From Companilactobacillus hulinensis (GTDB lineage: Bacteria > Bacillota > Bacilli > Lactobacillales > Lactobacillaceae), in NCBI RefSeq assembly GCF_003946555.1, contig NZ_RHOO01000025.1:1-39262 (forward strand): a DNA stretch of 39,262 nucleotides, in the 5' to 3' direction. The translations under genes and the position numbers were made by a program. Positions 16,682-25,615 of this stretch are shown piece after piece; position 1 is the first letter of the stretch; each line of letters begins with the position of its first letter. The notes beneath the pieces are model-generated. The model ran no database searches and was not told where the DNA came from. It worked only from the letters and a program-made list of their open reading frames with translations.

Positions 16682-16756
16682 ACTCTTCCTCCTATAAAAT
16701 TGCTGTGAAATTGGCTCCGCCATCACTTGGCTCTACCTTTACTTGAGAGGGAGCCT

Positions 16757-17668
16757 CTAAGCTTTTGGGGCCTTATCTGATGTAACGAACTCAATACCCT
16801 TTGTCTTAGTCTTTAACAACCAAACATCGTCATATGATTGTTCGTAGTACAAATAATTACCACTCGTTTGAGCGCTCGGAGCATCAAATCCAGCAAATGA
16901 ATATTTCTCAGGAGCAATTTGTACACCATTGTAAATAAGGAACATTTCAATTTGCTTAGAATCATCCTGAATCTTAGAACCAACTGTAAAATCAAAGGAT
17001 GTTTGCATCAAATCAGATGGAACAACTTTGATAGTTACATCGTCAATGCTGTATACAGTACGTTGAATGTTGTTAGCATCTTTCAATGATAATTGACGAT
17101 TCAAAGCCTCAGCTCTTTTGAGTATGGCATTAACTTTTGGAGTTAAATAAAGAATACGTCCTTTTTGAGGGATGCGAGCTTCATCAAAGTTAACCATCAT
17201 CTGATCAAATGCTGTGAGAATATTCTTCTCATCCAATGTGTCTGTACTAATACCACCATCAGCGGCATCGACTTTACGTTCATACAATCTACTAAACATG
17301 AAACGGTCTTTTTCAGGCATCTTCTCATCTAAGTTGAATTGTTTTGTAATGTTGGCCATTGAGACTACCATATTTGACTCATCTACATCTGATGGGTCGA
17401 CTAATGTAGACCAGTAACGTTCATTGTTCAATTCATATGGATCCCAATCTGTTGAATAATTACCTGTAGGTTGAGTAATTGTACGTCTTGTACGATCACG
17501 ACGACCTTCATCAATTGTCAAACGTGGTACCTTAATATGTTTTGCTCCATCAAATTTAACCACTCCATTTGATGGTGAATTCCATAGGTCAGCTGAAAAT
17601 AGATGACCATCATAAAAGGCTTCTTGAATTGCTTGTTGATACGAATCTGCATAATTAATTGTTGCCAT
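16757..17668 (-). CDS. Major capsid protein
   Basis: 303 aa. N-terminal ATINYADSYQQAIQEAFYDGHLFSADLWNSPSN and the mid part RLTIDEGRRDRTRRTITQPTGNYSTDWDPYELNNERYWSTLVDPSDVDE are typical of the GP13/XkdG-like HK97-fold capsid proteins of Firmicutes phages with a GP20-type scaffold. No protease gene is visible, and maturation may proceed without cleavage. AGAAGGA precedes ATG 17668. Confidence 0.9.
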   Translation of the reverse strand: MATINYADSYQQAIQEAFYDGHLFSADLWNSPSNGVVKFDGAKHIKVPRLTIDEGRRDRTRRTITQPTGNYSTDWDPYELNNERYWSTLVDPSDVDESNMVVSMANITKQFNLDEKMPEKDRFMFSRLYERKVDAADGGISTDTLDEKNILTAFDQMMVNFDEARIPQKGRILYLTPKVNAILKRAEALNRQLSLKDANNIQRTVYSIDDVTIKVVPSDLMQTSFDFTVGSKIQDDSKQIEMFLIYNGVQIAPEKYSFAGFDAPSAQTSGNYLYYEQSYDDVWLLKTKTKGIEFVTSDKAPKA

Positions 17669-17683
17669 TGTTATTCCTTCTTT

Positions 17684-18235
17684 CTATTGTTTGAACACAT
17701 TGACCAAATCTTGAACTGTGCTCTTATCATCTGAACCTTGACCGCCACCAGGTTTATATCCCTGCTTGCTGCCTTCATCAAATAAATAGCTATCAGACTT
17801 CTTGAGTGAATCAAGTTGATCATTAACGCCTTCAAGTTCCCCCTTATCGTTGAGTTTGATACTATCCATATTTAAAAGACCACGAACTGCCTTAGTATTA
17901 CGGACCTTTGCTGAATTTAAGGCGTTGTCTAACGCTCCGTTCAGCTTTGTTTCGGATAGTTGGGCATTAAGCTTCTCTGTATCGTCCTTGTACTTGCTCT
18001 GAAGTTCAGCATATTTACTAGATAGCTCTTCATTATCTCCAGCTTGCTTCTTCAAAGACTTCATATCTTTGTCACGTTCAGATAATTGATTCTTAAGTGA
18101 TTCATTCTCTTGCTTAATAGAATCAACATCCCCAAGTGACTTCTTAGTACTTTCGATATCAGCACCATTCAATCCCATGATTTTGTCAATTTGCTCATCT
18201 GTTAACTTCAATTCTTTTAGTTGTTCACGTTTCAT
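17684..18235 (-). CDS. Scaffolding protein (GP20 family)
   Basis: 183 aa, strongly charged, with a long coiled coil at residues about 35-100 (SIKQENESLKNQLSERDKD ...). MKREQLKELKLTDEQIDKIMGLNG at the start and the C-terminal KPGGGQG linker are the usual GP20 minor structural/scaffold pattern. It should shape the procapsid and leave or be lost before packaging. AGAGAGG precedes ATG 18235. A terminator-like hairpin lies about 100 bp upstream. Confidence 0.88.
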   Translation of the reverse strand: MKREQLKELKLTDEQIDKIMGLNGADIESTKKSLGDVDSIKQENESLKNQLSERDKDMKSLKKQAGDNEELSSKYAELQSKYKDDTEKLNAQLSETKLNGALDNALNSAKVRNTKAVRGLLNMDSIKLNDKGELEGVNDQLDSLKKSDSYLFDEGSKQGYKPGGGQGSDDKSTVQDLVNVFKQ

Positions 18236-18337
18236 AATTCGTTCCTCTCTCGCAATATTTTACGTGGGGCGACCACAATCAAGGTATAAAAAATAAGCCT
18301 TTTTACGTCTTACTTAGGACAAATAGGTACAAAAATA

Positions 18338-18361
18338 GCACTCAACTTAATTGTTGGGTGC
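18338..18361 (-). terminator. Hairpin with U-tract after the MuF locus
   Basis: On the minus strand GCACCCAAC (18361-18353) pairs with GTTGAGTGC (18346-18338), with one C-A mismatch and a 6-nt loop, followed by TATTTTTG. It lies directly after the 52-aa gene and before the scaffold. It could limit read-through, although scaffold and capsid genes downstream need high expression. An internal promoter around 18240-18330 was not found. Confidence 0.5.
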
Positions 18362-18362
18362 C

Positions 18363-18521
18363 CTATTTTAGGATAATATTTCCATTTTTATCAGTAGTTC
18401 TTTTCATTTCTTTTTGATACTCTTCAAACTCTTTTTTAGCCCATTCAGGAGCATCAGCAGCTATACCAGAACCTGAATCGGTTTGTGTCCAATATTTTAA
18501 TCCTTTAGGCGCATCAAGCAT
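18363..18521 (-). CDS. Small gene overlapping the MuF toxin-like gene; candidate immunity protein (52 aa)
   Basis: ATG 18521 lies inside the stop region of the MuF gene (ATGCTTGA, 8-nt overlap), with AGAGG about 9 nt upstream. The protein is 52 aa, soluble-looking, with an aromatic start (GLKYWTQTDSGSG) and a helical, charged middle (EWAKKEFEEYQKEMKR). I recognise no family. MuF proteins with toxin-like tails are often followed by a small gene thought to protect the producing cell. That role here is an inference from position and coupling. It could also be a minor virion protein. Confidence 0.6.
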   Translation of the reverse strand: MLDAPKGLKYWTQTDSGSGIAADAPEWAKKEFEEYQKEMKRTTDKNGNIILK

Positions 18522-20550
18522 TGTTCAATACCTCTAATGACATTTCTTCAAAATATTTTTTAAATATTAATGCCTGTTTACCAGGTGTAGGGCCATAAGC
18601 CTCTGTAAATAACTCCGCAAATGGTTCTGTATAATCCAATTTTTCTTTATACGAATCATAAGCATACCTACCAATATCTTTCACATTAAAATCAATGTAA
18701 TCATTTTCTATTGTTCTAAATAATTTTGTAGAAAAACTTTTATCATTTATAAGTTTAGACAGTTGTTTATCAATATGATGAGAAAACTCATGCATCAAAA
18801 CATGATTCATTTCATCATTATTGGAAAACCAGCCCACCTGAACATTTTGTTTTACAGTATTAGTTAATATTGCTTTATCATGAAAATAATGTGTATTTAA
18901 AGCAAATTCTGACGGACTGTTTGTTGAAGCATCTCTTGCATACCAGGCGATTGCGCTACCAGCTTCTTTGGGATTCATTGCACGTAGAATCGGAATTTTT
19001 TCCGGCAATACCTGATAAATACCCTTAAACTTGCTTATGGTTTTAGCAGTTTCTAATATTGCTAAATCAGATAGCTTAGCATTCTTGGATTCAGAAATTC
19101 TCATACCGAATTCATTCTCAACGTACGTGACCAATTGTTTTCTTGAAGCATTTTCAAAGTTAAAATCAGTAACTATCTTTGGACGAATGTTTTCAATTGT
19201 TATTTTCTTATTCCTGACATTAGCAACTGGTTTCTGTTCATTATCTTTAAAACTCTTTACTTCTTTAACCCAGTTTACTACATTTTTGATCTTTAAAACA
19301 TCAGCATATCTTCCATCTCCAAATTGATATTCGATATACTCAGTTAAATCAGAATCATCTTTATATTTTAATAATTTATTCAACCATTCTCTACTTACCT
19401 GCATCCCACTATCAGCACTAAAATTAACTATGTCACCATCAACGGTCTCAACAACATCAATTCCTTTCGGCCATCTAGATTTATCATATGGATTAATACC
19501 AATATTCTTTATCTCATCAGCAGATTTTCCCAAACCATATTTATTATTCCATTCGTTAAATGATAAATTATCTGTTAATTCCCCATTCTTAGAGTACGAA
19601 TCTCGCATCCATCGCTCTCCAACATCTGGCAAATCGTCAATACTAGGAACAGTGGTGCACCTACAGTGAGCATGTACTATTGGATAATTGACCCCATCTT
19701 TACGCTCAGACAATTTAAATACTTGACCATCCAACTTAGCACAAACATCACAAGTATGTGATTCAAGGGTAGCCATGTACTCATATTTATCAATACCTGA
19801 TTCTTCATAGCCCTTGGCAGTGGCTTCTTCGCTAATGTGTCCCATTTCAGAGAACACCAATCGATGAATATCTTTTTTACTGATATCCTGAAACCTAGCA
19901 TGTAGCATATTGGAAATTTTTGAGGGTGCATATCCTAATAAAGTGCCTCTTAACATCGTATCCATTAATTTATCAGGTAATACATCACGATAATTTTTCC
20001 AAATGCGTTTTGAGAAGTTCTTTCCTACCCATGGTTTACTGGCGATTGCTTTTAACTGATCATCATTGAAATGAGCAAAATTAGCAGAATACTTAGATTG
20101 AGCTGACTGTGATTTATATACAGTTTTCATGTAAGAATCTTTGTATTGAGCTGCTAACGCATCCCCCATACTAGATTCTTCACCTTCGGCAAAATGACCA
20201 GTCCTATCTTTAATCTGTGCTTCAAGGTTCTGTAATCTAGCAATGCGGCTCTTGAAATACTCATTATCCAATTCTTTCTCATGACCACCTTCGATGGCCT
20301 TTTGTTTGAACTGATCTAACGTCATATTCCAATTAGAATTACCAATATTATTTAATATCTTACGAACTTCTTCTTCAGGGATGTCGTTGTTCTGTGAGTA
20401 CCTACGATAATATTGATTTGCTTCAGCATCAATTTGATTAAGTAATCCTTTCAATTGTGGCTGTAATGCACGTTCATATTCCTCGGTTGATTTGAGCTGA
20501 CTGGCTTTGGTCTGAAGAAACCTTTTCTCCCAATAAGTCAGATCACTCAT
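18514..20550 (-). CDS. MuF minor head protein fused to a C-terminal zinc-metalloprotease-like domain
   Basis: 678 aa from ATG 20550, which overlaps the portal stop by 8 nt (ATGAGTGA). Residues 1-310 are the MuF/SPP1 gp7-like head protein: a long helical start, then YMATLESHTCDVCAKLDG and YPIVHAHCRCTTVP at about 258-300. Normal MuF proteins end near there. The remaining ~370 residues carry HEFSHHID (about 587-594) and a downstream EPFAELFTEAY (about 642-652), together an HExxH plus glutamate arrangement as in gluzincin toxins and ATLF-like (lethal-factor-type) domains. Proteins attached to the inside of the head can be injected with DNA, so this domain might act in the new host. It could also be a polymorphic MuF toxin against competitors. 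Activity is untested. Confidence 0.85.
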   Translation of the reverse strand: MSDLTYWEKRFLQTKASQLKSTEEYERALQPQLKGLLNQIDAEANQYYRRYSQNNDIPEEEVRKILNNIGNSNWNMTLDQFKQKAIEGGHEKELDNEYFKSRIARLQNLEAQIKDRTGHFAEGEESSMGDALAAQYKDSYMKTVYKSQSAQSKYSANFAHFNDDQLKAIASKPWVGKNFSKRIWKNYRDVLPDKLMDTMLRGTLLGYAPSKISNMLHARFQDISKKDIHRLVFSEMGHISEEATAKGYEESGIDKYEYMATLESHTCDVCAKLDGQVFKLSERKDGVNYPIVHAHCRCTTVPSIDDLPDVGERWMRDSYSKNGELTDNLSFNEWNNKYGLGKSADEIKNIGINPYDKSRWPKGIDVVETVDGDIVNFSADSGMQVSREWLNKLLKYKDDSDLTEYIEYQFGDGRYADVLKIKNVVNWVKEVKSFKDNEQKPVANVRNKKITIENIRPKIVTDFNFENASRKQLVTYVENEFGMRISESKNAKLSDLAILETAKTISKFKGIYQVLPEKIPILRAMNPKEAGSAIAWYARDASTNSPSEFALNTHYFHDKAILTNTVKQNVQVGWFSNNDEMNHVLMHEFSHHIDKQLSKLINDKSFSTKLFRTIENDYIDFNVKDIGRYAYDSYKEKLDYTEPFAELFTEAYGPTPGKQALIFKKYFEEMSLEVLNNA

Positions 20551-21940
20551 CTTCATTACCATCTATATCTTCAAGTGATTGTCCATTACTGTACCCATCG
20601 CCTTTAACGATATTATCCTGTCGGTCCTGAAGTTCTTGCTGCCAATCTGTAACCAACGGATTACCTTTAGCAATTGCTTCATCAGATGTGACGTTAGCTA
20701 CCTGTGAAACGACTTGCGCTTGTTCAACATCATTTTGAATGGCTGTGCGGGTCCACGTTTGAGTGATTGTTCGACCATCAGCGTCTGGTACTTTCAACCA
20801 GTTCATGATTGCTCTAACCAATTGATTAACACCATCCCTGAAATATGATTCAGTGACCGATGCTTTCAATTCCAAATGACTATATAACATCTTGATTGCG
20901 ACACCAGTAGCATTATTAGTCTCAAAATCGGATGGATCTATTCCCTGACCATGAACAAATATATCTGACTTAGTAATATCCAGTAATGAATTTCTAGCTT
21001 CAACAGGGATGTCAATTGTCAATGTATCAACACCAGATTTATCGCCTGTACCAACAGAATCAATCTTGATAGCCTTGTCTTCATTCAAAGCCCTCTTGAA
21101 CTCATCTAAAGATTCGCCACCGTAATTAGTCAGGACAAGGATAACTTGCTGCACATCATCAACATCATTCACGAACCCGTTATAAACATTGTCATATACA
21201 TCAATTAGTCCCTTGTACTTCAGTAAGTCAGGACGTTCATATTTATTCTTAGGAAAAGGTATGAACGGAATACGTCCGAACTCATGATTAAGCACGTTAC
21301 CTGTTCCAATCTCCATTCCTGTTGCCACATCATAGGTCATAAATCTATCAAGCAATTTTGTTAAATCAGAATAATCAGGACTCAATGACTTGAATACTGT
21401 ACAATCCTTATCAGTCCAGTACTCATGAATCTTATAGTATTTTCCATCATCAGGATTAAGTTGTGTGTATGTTCTCCTGACCGCTAACAGCTTCTTATCC
21501 AAATCGTTGGAATAGATTGGAGTTACTTGATCAGGTGGCACGATTCCATATCTGAATTGTCCATTATCATCAATCCAATAATGCACCCATGAAACTCCGG
21601 CATTAGCAGCATCAACAACTAATTGATTCATTCTCAAGTTGAAGTTGTCGCCCAAAGTATTCTTGATTTTGTCATTTAGTGAATCATCCTCCACATCAAC
21701 TGATGGTGGAATGGTGGCAACATAACCTGCTTCTTGATCAACAAGTAGTTGATGATAGTTACTACTTACACGATTGTCGGCACTTCGCAATGGTTCATCT
21801 TTACCATGTTCATTAACCTTTGATTCACCGCCATTTCGATTAGTGATGTCATTCTTGTTGAAATAATAGTGTAATGACTTATCAAACCTATTGTTAAATT
21901 CTATTCTTCGTGTATCAGTATTCTGCAACAGCTTCTTCAT
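20543..21940 (-). CDS. Portal protein (SPP1 gp6-like)
   Basis: 465 aa from ATG 21940. A TTG five codons upstream overlaps the terminase stop and is less likely. Conserved features are NRFDKSLHYYFNKNDI near the start, ADNRVSSNYHQLLVDQEAGY, then the GIVPPDQVTPIYSNDLDKKLLAVRR core and the C-terminal EDIDGNEDE acid tail. The portal forms the dodecameric DNA gate between terminase and connector. Placed between the large terminase and MuF, as in SPP1- and PBSX-like phages. Confidence 0.92.
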   Translation of the reverse strand: MKKLLQNTDTRRIEFNNRFDKSLHYYFNKNDITNRNGGESKVNEHGKDEPLRSADNRVSSNYHQLLVDQEAGYVATIPPSVDVEDDSLNDKIKNTLGDNFNLRMNQLVVDAANAGVSWVHYWIDDNGQFRYGIVPPDQVTPIYSNDLDKKLLAVRRTYTQLNPDDGKYYKIHEYWTDKDCTVFKSLSPDYSDLTKLLDRFMTYDVATGMEIGTGNVLNHEFGRIPFIPFPKNKYERPDLLKYKGLIDVYDNVYNGFVNDVDDVQQVILVLTNYGGESLDEFKRALNEDKAIKIDSVGTGDKSGVDTLTIDIPVEARNSLLDITKSDIFVHGQGIDPSDFETNNATGVAIKMLYSHLELKASVTESYFRDGVNQLVRAIMNWLKVPDADGRTITQTWTRTAIQNDVEQAQVVSQVANVTSDEAIAKGNPLVTDWQQELQDRQDNIVKGDGYSNGQSLEDIDGNEDE

Positions 21941-21945
21941 TGCTT

Positions 21946-23202
21946 TTATTTCCAAGGCTTGAAACCTCCCTTCCTAATAATTGATTCGAGTGCATATCTC
22001 GTTGCATCCATTGCATGGTCGTTCCCATCAGGGTATTCCGCCTTTAAATTACCGTTTGCATCCCTTTCAAGTTCATAACTACTGAACTCTCTTGCAGCAT
22101 TAGGACAACGAACTGGATCAATGACAATCTCACGCAAATCTTGCAACCATTTGTACCCTTGATCACGACTGCCTGGACCTTTACGAGCACCAACTATATT
22201 CACTCCCATATCTCGATACTCGGCGATTGTACCTGGGGATGCTGAATCTCCAGGGAACTGTTTGTTTTCCGGATTAAGCTTCTTAATAAGCTCCACAGCA
22301 TTCCTATTCTTCAATCCAACTTGATAAATCTCATTGAAGATATACAGTCTATGTCTCGTTAAATCAAAATAGACTTCGATATATGCTAACGGGTCGCTAG
22401 CAAAACCAAAGTCTAATCCACGTTTAATATTGTCGAATAATTGTATTTCTTCATCAGTAATTCTTCGTTGCACAATGTTATCAAATACTTCTGCACCAGT
22501 ACCTGTCACTTCTCCCATGTATTCGTGTGCATAGGCTTTGGGATTGTCTATCTTTAACTGTTCAGCATCAGCGATGAACTCATTACCTAGCCATTCTCTT
22601 GGAACTGATAAGTAATCAGATGAATGCACTAATGTATCATCACGTAGCTTCTCATGCTCAGTTGTTTGATTGACCCAGCTATTGACACTGGCAGGAGGAT
22701 TGTACGTGTAGAAAGTAATGATGTTACTTCCGCCACGATTTAATGATTGATTGACCGAACGTATTTCAGCAAAGCTCAAGAATTCGTCAACTTCTTCATA
22801 ATGCTTGAACTTGATATATCCATGTCTGAACTTTTGAGATTTAATCTTGCGTGGCTTATCTGCACCCTTGAATCTAATTTGTTGACCTGTAGGGATGTAA
22901 GTCAACGTCATTGGGCTAACTGAATCCTTCCAATAACTTTCAACGCCTAGTACATCAATTGCCCAAAGATACTGATCATAAACGGAATCTCTCAAAGTTG
23001 CAGCAACCTTACGAATAACAACGGCATTTGCCTCAGGGTCTTTCATCATCCCCAGAACGATTTCAATCGATACAAAACTGGACTTAGTGGAACCACGTCC
23101 ACCTCTTAACCAATAATTACTGTGTCGACGGTGCTTGATATCAATATGTAGTTGATAAAACGATGAAGCTACCTTACTTGCTAACTCAATCTGTGTCGTC
23201 AT
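21946..23202 (-). CDS. terL: Terminase large subunit (PBSX/XtmB family)
   Basis: About 418 aa. The start is uncertain among three nearby ATGs (23211, 23208, 23202). I prefer 23202 because AGGGAG lies 9 nt upstream. Walker A is GGRGSTKS (34-41), with the acidic YEEVDE of the Walker B region near residue 125. The C-terminal nuclease has [13 protein letters not shown] (~240), DSASPGT, and HAMDATRYA near the end. It pumps DNA into the procapsid and cuts it. It overlaps the small subunit by 17 nt. Confidence 0.93.
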   Translation of the reverse strand: MTTQIELASKVASSFYQLHIDIKHRRHSNYWLRGGRGSTKSSFVSIEIVLGMMKDPEANAVVIRKVAATLRDSVYDQYLWAIDVLGVESYWKDSVSPMTLTYIPTGQQIRFKGADKPRKIKSQKFRHGYIKFKHYEEVDEFLSFAEIRSVNQSLNRGGSNIITFYTYNPPASVNSWVNQTTEHEKLRDDTLVHSSDYLSVPREWLGNEFIADAEQLKIDNPKAYAHEYMGEVTGTGAEVFDNIVQRRITDEEIQLFDNIKRGLDFGFASDPLAYIEVYFDLTRHRLYIFNEIYQVGLKNRNAVELIKKLNPENKQFPGDSASPGTIAEYRDMGVNIVGARKGPGSRDQGYKWLQDLREIVIDPVRCPNAAREFSSYELERDANGNLKAEYPDGNDHAMDATRYALESIIRKGGFKPWK

Positions 23203-24025
23203 CGTCATCATCTCCCTCAATATTGTCTAGAATCTGTACCCCGTCGGAATTATCATTCTTAGATGTGAATATGTCAGCATACTTCATCAGGCTATCCAGA
23301 GCCTTCTGCTTATCGTACATTTCAACAACTGCCTCACCCTTATCAATCCGAATGGATTTAACACTGGAAGTATCAATCTCATCACTATCATGAAGGTTAA
23401 CAATATTCTCGTAGTAGTATTCCTGTTGACCAGTATCAGGATCAATCTTTGGTTCCCACCGAAAATTACCACTGCTATCAACATATTGACCATTCTTATC
23501 ACGGATCTTATACCACTTGAATCGCTTCACAGTCTTGAAATCAACTACATCACGAATATCTGATTTAGATTGCTGAAGGAACTCACGCACCACATCATTG
23601 ATATCAAAATACAAGTCTGTTGATTGCTTCTTTTTTAGCTCAGCAAGTTGTTTTTTTATTCCTACATTTCCCAACAATCTGGGCCCAGCACTTAAAGCGT
23701 TCGCATAACTAGCACCATAAGCCTGTTGATACGCCCAGGTGGCGTTAAATCGTTGCAAATAAAAAAGGCAGAACAGTTTTTGCTTTTCATTAAGCTCACC
23801 GTTTGCCTCTAATTCATCTATTATTTCGGGTGCAACCTTTTTTTCTTTGTGTGCACCCTTTTTTGGCTTTGTATGCATATTTTTGTTATTAGGTGTACCC
23901 CTTTGCCAACCATGTCTACTCTTCCACGACTTAACTGTATTGATTGATACTTCATACTTACTAGCGATATCCTTGTATTTCATTCCAAGTAAGTAATCCT
24001 TCTCTGCCTCTTTCCATTTATCCAT
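23186..24025 (-). CDS. terS: Terminase small subunit (PBSX/XtmA-like)
   Basis: 279 aa. The N-terminus has an HTH of the phage terminase type ([30 protein letters not shown], residues ~12-41). The middle [26 protein letters not shown] is the terminase_2 (XtmA) signature. The C-terminus is extremely acidic ([10 protein letters not shown]). It recognises the packaging site on the phage DNA, which commonly lies in or near its own gene. GGTGAT precedes ATG 24025. First structural gene of the late operon except for the cargo gene upstream. Confidence 0.9.
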   Translation of the reverse strand: MDKWKEAEKDYLLGMKYKDIASKYEVSINTVKSWKSRHGWQRGTPNNKNMHTKPKKGAHKEKKVAPEIIDELEANGELNEKQKLFCLFYLQRFNATWAYQQAYGASYANALSAGPRLLGNVGIKKQLAELKKKQSTDLYFDINDVVREFLQQSKSDIRDVVDFKTVKRFKWYKIRDKNGQYVDSSGNFRWEPKIDPDTGQQEYYYENIVNLHDSDEIDTSSVKSIRIDKGEAVVEMYDKQKALDSLMKYADIFTSKNDNSDGVQILDNIEGDDDDDDTD

Positions 24026-24061
24026 TACATATCACCACACCCAATCGTTTACTCGTTCACA

Positions 24062-24586
24062 TTAATAAAACAGATCGTACTTCTTTCTAATCAAATCTCT
24101 CAATTCAATAAATGATTTTGCAATAGACGAAGGCATATTATCTCTTTTCTTATATAAATCACCTATTTTTTTCCTTTGATTATCCGCCGTTACATTTTCA
24201 ATACCACTGGATAATTTTTTTAGTTCAATAACATACACTATATTTTCGTAATAATCATCAATCAAATCAATCAAATGGCTAATGTCCTTATTAATATCTT
24301 CAGGAATAAATAAATTATTCATTTTATAAGAGTCTCTAATATCCTCTAAGCTATCAATAATGTGATTTTCATTGAGATATCCTTCCGAAATATAATCAAC
24401 AAGAACATTTAGCCTTTCATAAACAACATTAACTTTTTTTAAAGATTCACTTCTTGAATCCAGTTTTCTTTTATATTTTTCTATCTGTTTACCTGTGTTT
24501 CGAGAATTTAAATAAAATCCCAGGATGGTAATAATTACAGGAATAACAACAGTAAAAATATTGTTTAGTGTAAAATATTTAGGCAT
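24062..24586 (-). CDS. Membrane-anchored helical protein of unknown function (cargo gene)
   Basis: 174 aa: one membrane segment at about residues 10-27 (FTVVIPVIITILGFYL), then ~145 mostly helical, charged cytoplasmic residues (KQIEKYKRKLDSRSESLKKV ...). I recognise no family. It sits alone between the late regulator region and the terminase, is AT-richer than the structural genes, and has only a weak ribosome site (GAAAGAAG, 14 nt from ATG 24586). This looks like a recently acquired cargo gene. A single-pass membrane protein in such a place is often a superinfection-exclusion or defence factor, but nothing in the sequence proves that. Confidence 0.7.
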   Translation of the reverse strand: MPKYFTLNNIFTVVIPVIITILGFYLNSRNTGKQIEKYKRKLDSRSESLKKVNVVYERLNVLVDYISEGYLNENHIIDSLEDIRDSYKMNNLFIPEDINKDISHLIDLIDDYYENIVYVIELKKLSSGIENVTADNQRKKIGDLYKKRDNMPSSIAKSFIELRDLIRKKYDLFY

Positions 24587-24864
24587 TATTATATAAGCTT
24601 CTTTCTATCATACTGATTTTTTTAGTTAATACTAAAACAAACAATCTAAAAGAGCAAAAAGTGAACGCTGATGGATTTGAACTACCAGACTAAAATGAAA
24701 CTGCCACATTTGACCATTTGGTTATTCATTCATTAATGGCACACCATTACTGACATGATAACAGCCTATTAACTATTTCCCTAACTTCTGAATTCAAAAC
24801 AATGGTCGTTACCTTATCAGGCGGTATTACAACCACTTTATTTGGATTATTATCTAAATGACAA

Positions 24865-24986
24865 TGTGGATTCCAGGATTTGAACCTGATTAATTGCTCC
24901 GGGTATCTATTATAGGGGAGAGATTCTCTATTTATTAGTATTAACTTAATAAGAAATTAGCAATTGTTGAGCCCTTCTCAATCCAC
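24865..24986 (-). ncRNA. tRNA-like RNA element (122 nt) upstream of the terminase operon
   Basis: On the minus strand GTGGATT (24986-24980) pairs perfectly with AATCCAC (24872-24866), followed by A as a discriminator-like base. Just inside the 3' half is a consensus T-arm, TCAGG-TTCAAAT-CCTGG (24889-24873). A short GAG-AAGGG-CTC hairpin (24979-24969) stands where the D-arm would be. AATTGCT (24965-24959) pairs perfectly with AGCAATT (24898-24892) where the anticodon stem would be, but closes a 60-nt loop instead of 7 nt. That plan recalls tmRNA. It is no ordinary tRNA, and it contains a TATAAT that might instead be part of the late promoter. No CCA end is encoded. Confidence 0.4.
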
Positions 24987-25016
24987 AAAAAAAGTGACCC
25001 TGCATTAGGATCACTT
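24987..25016 (-). terminator. Terminator after arpU (end of the early/middle operon)
   Basis: On the minus strand AAGTGATCC (25016-25008) pairs with GGGTCACTT (25000-24992), with one U-G wobble and a 7-nt loop, followed by a run of T (24993-24987). It ends transcription about 100 bp after the late regulator gene and separates early from late transcription. Confidence 0.85.
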
Positions 25017-25116
25017 ACGTATTATTTCAAAAGTAATACAGACAAACTTCAATGTAATTTATCTATATTACCAGTATAAATCTTTGATTCTGACATTTGT
25101 GTACCACTTTTTGACA

Positions 25117-25611
25117 TCATTTTGACATGTCATTTAGACTATCTGCCCCAAACATCATGACTGACAACTGTTTCAAAGCTTTACGCTCATCACGCCTAAT
25201 CGTATTATCATCAACAGAATATTTTTCAGATAACGTTGTATAAGTCATCTGTTTAGGGGCAATATACAATCTATAAATCACATCATATCGTCTGTTTCCT
25301 TCTCCAACCGAGTTTTCACAAATACTCTTATACTTCGACAAAATAGTATTAACAAAGGTCATAAGTTCCTTGGAACGAGCTCTATAGCCCAATAATGAGT
25401 ATAAACTCAATTCATATTTCGAAAGTTTAACATCATCTTCCAATTGCGGTAATTCAACATTCAGATGGTTTTCCAAGTATTTATAATTAACGAGTAATAC
25501 TTTTACATTACGTAATTTCTTTTCAGATTCAAGCTTTTGAAATGAATCAGATTTTTTTACTAATTCACTTGCAAGTTTATTAATAGTTTCATCAGACAAA
25601 TCTACCTTCAT
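25117..25611 (-). CDS. arpU: ArpU-family late transcription regulator
   Basis: 164 aa. The C-terminal half has the ArpU/RinA-type sigma-like HTH (YTTLSEKYSVDDNTIRRDERKALKQL, residues ~127-152). The N-terminal half is helical (LGYRARSKELMTFVNTIL). In Gram-positive phages members of this family switch on the late operon, and this gene is the last one before the late transcription unit. AAGGAG precedes ATG 25611. The DNA after the gene contains repeated TTTGACAT/TGACATGTCA text which may matter for regulation. Confidence 0.85.
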   Translation of the reverse strand: MKVDLSDETINKLASELVKKSDSFQKLESEKKLRNVKVLLVNYKYLENHLNVELPQLEDDVKLSKYELSLYSLLGYRARSKELMTFVNTILSKYKSICENSVGEGNRRYDVIYRLYIAPKQMTYTTLSEKYSVDDNTIRRDERKALKQLSVMMFGADSLNDMSK

Positions 25612-25615
25612 CGCT

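Larger units (their letters stand above)
24587..25116. other. 530-bp non-coding stretch before the terminase operon
   Basis: No convincing gene is present. From right to left it holds a minus-strand terminator (24987-25016), the tRNA-like element (24865-24986), an open but start-less frame (24747-24956, see rejected), an isolated T-arm-like hairpin at 24661-24690, and an AT-rich 7-bp palindrome near 24620-24638. The late promoter that ArpU acts on should be in this stretch. The only good -10 hexamer is TATAAT on the minus strand at 24914-24909, which lacks a recognisable -35. Confidence 0.6.

Noticed and set aside
24619-24638. AT-rich palindrome near the 5' end of the membrane cargo gene
   Set aside because: Stem of A-T pairs only, without U-tract on either side. 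No support as terminator.
24661-24690. Second T-arm-like hairpin with GTTCAAATC on the minus strand
   Set aside because: The stem has a mismatch, and I could not find a matching 5' acceptor strand in the 180 bp upstream. Treated as chance or a tRNA relic.
24747-24956. Open frame of 69 codons on the minus strand through the tRNA-like element (ends ... VVVIPPDKVTTIVLNSEVREIVNRLL)
   Set aside because: It reads rather like protein but has no ATG, GTG or TTG near its 5' end and no ribosome site. It may be a decayed gene. If it proves conserved as protein, the RNA reading of 24865-24986 would be weakened.
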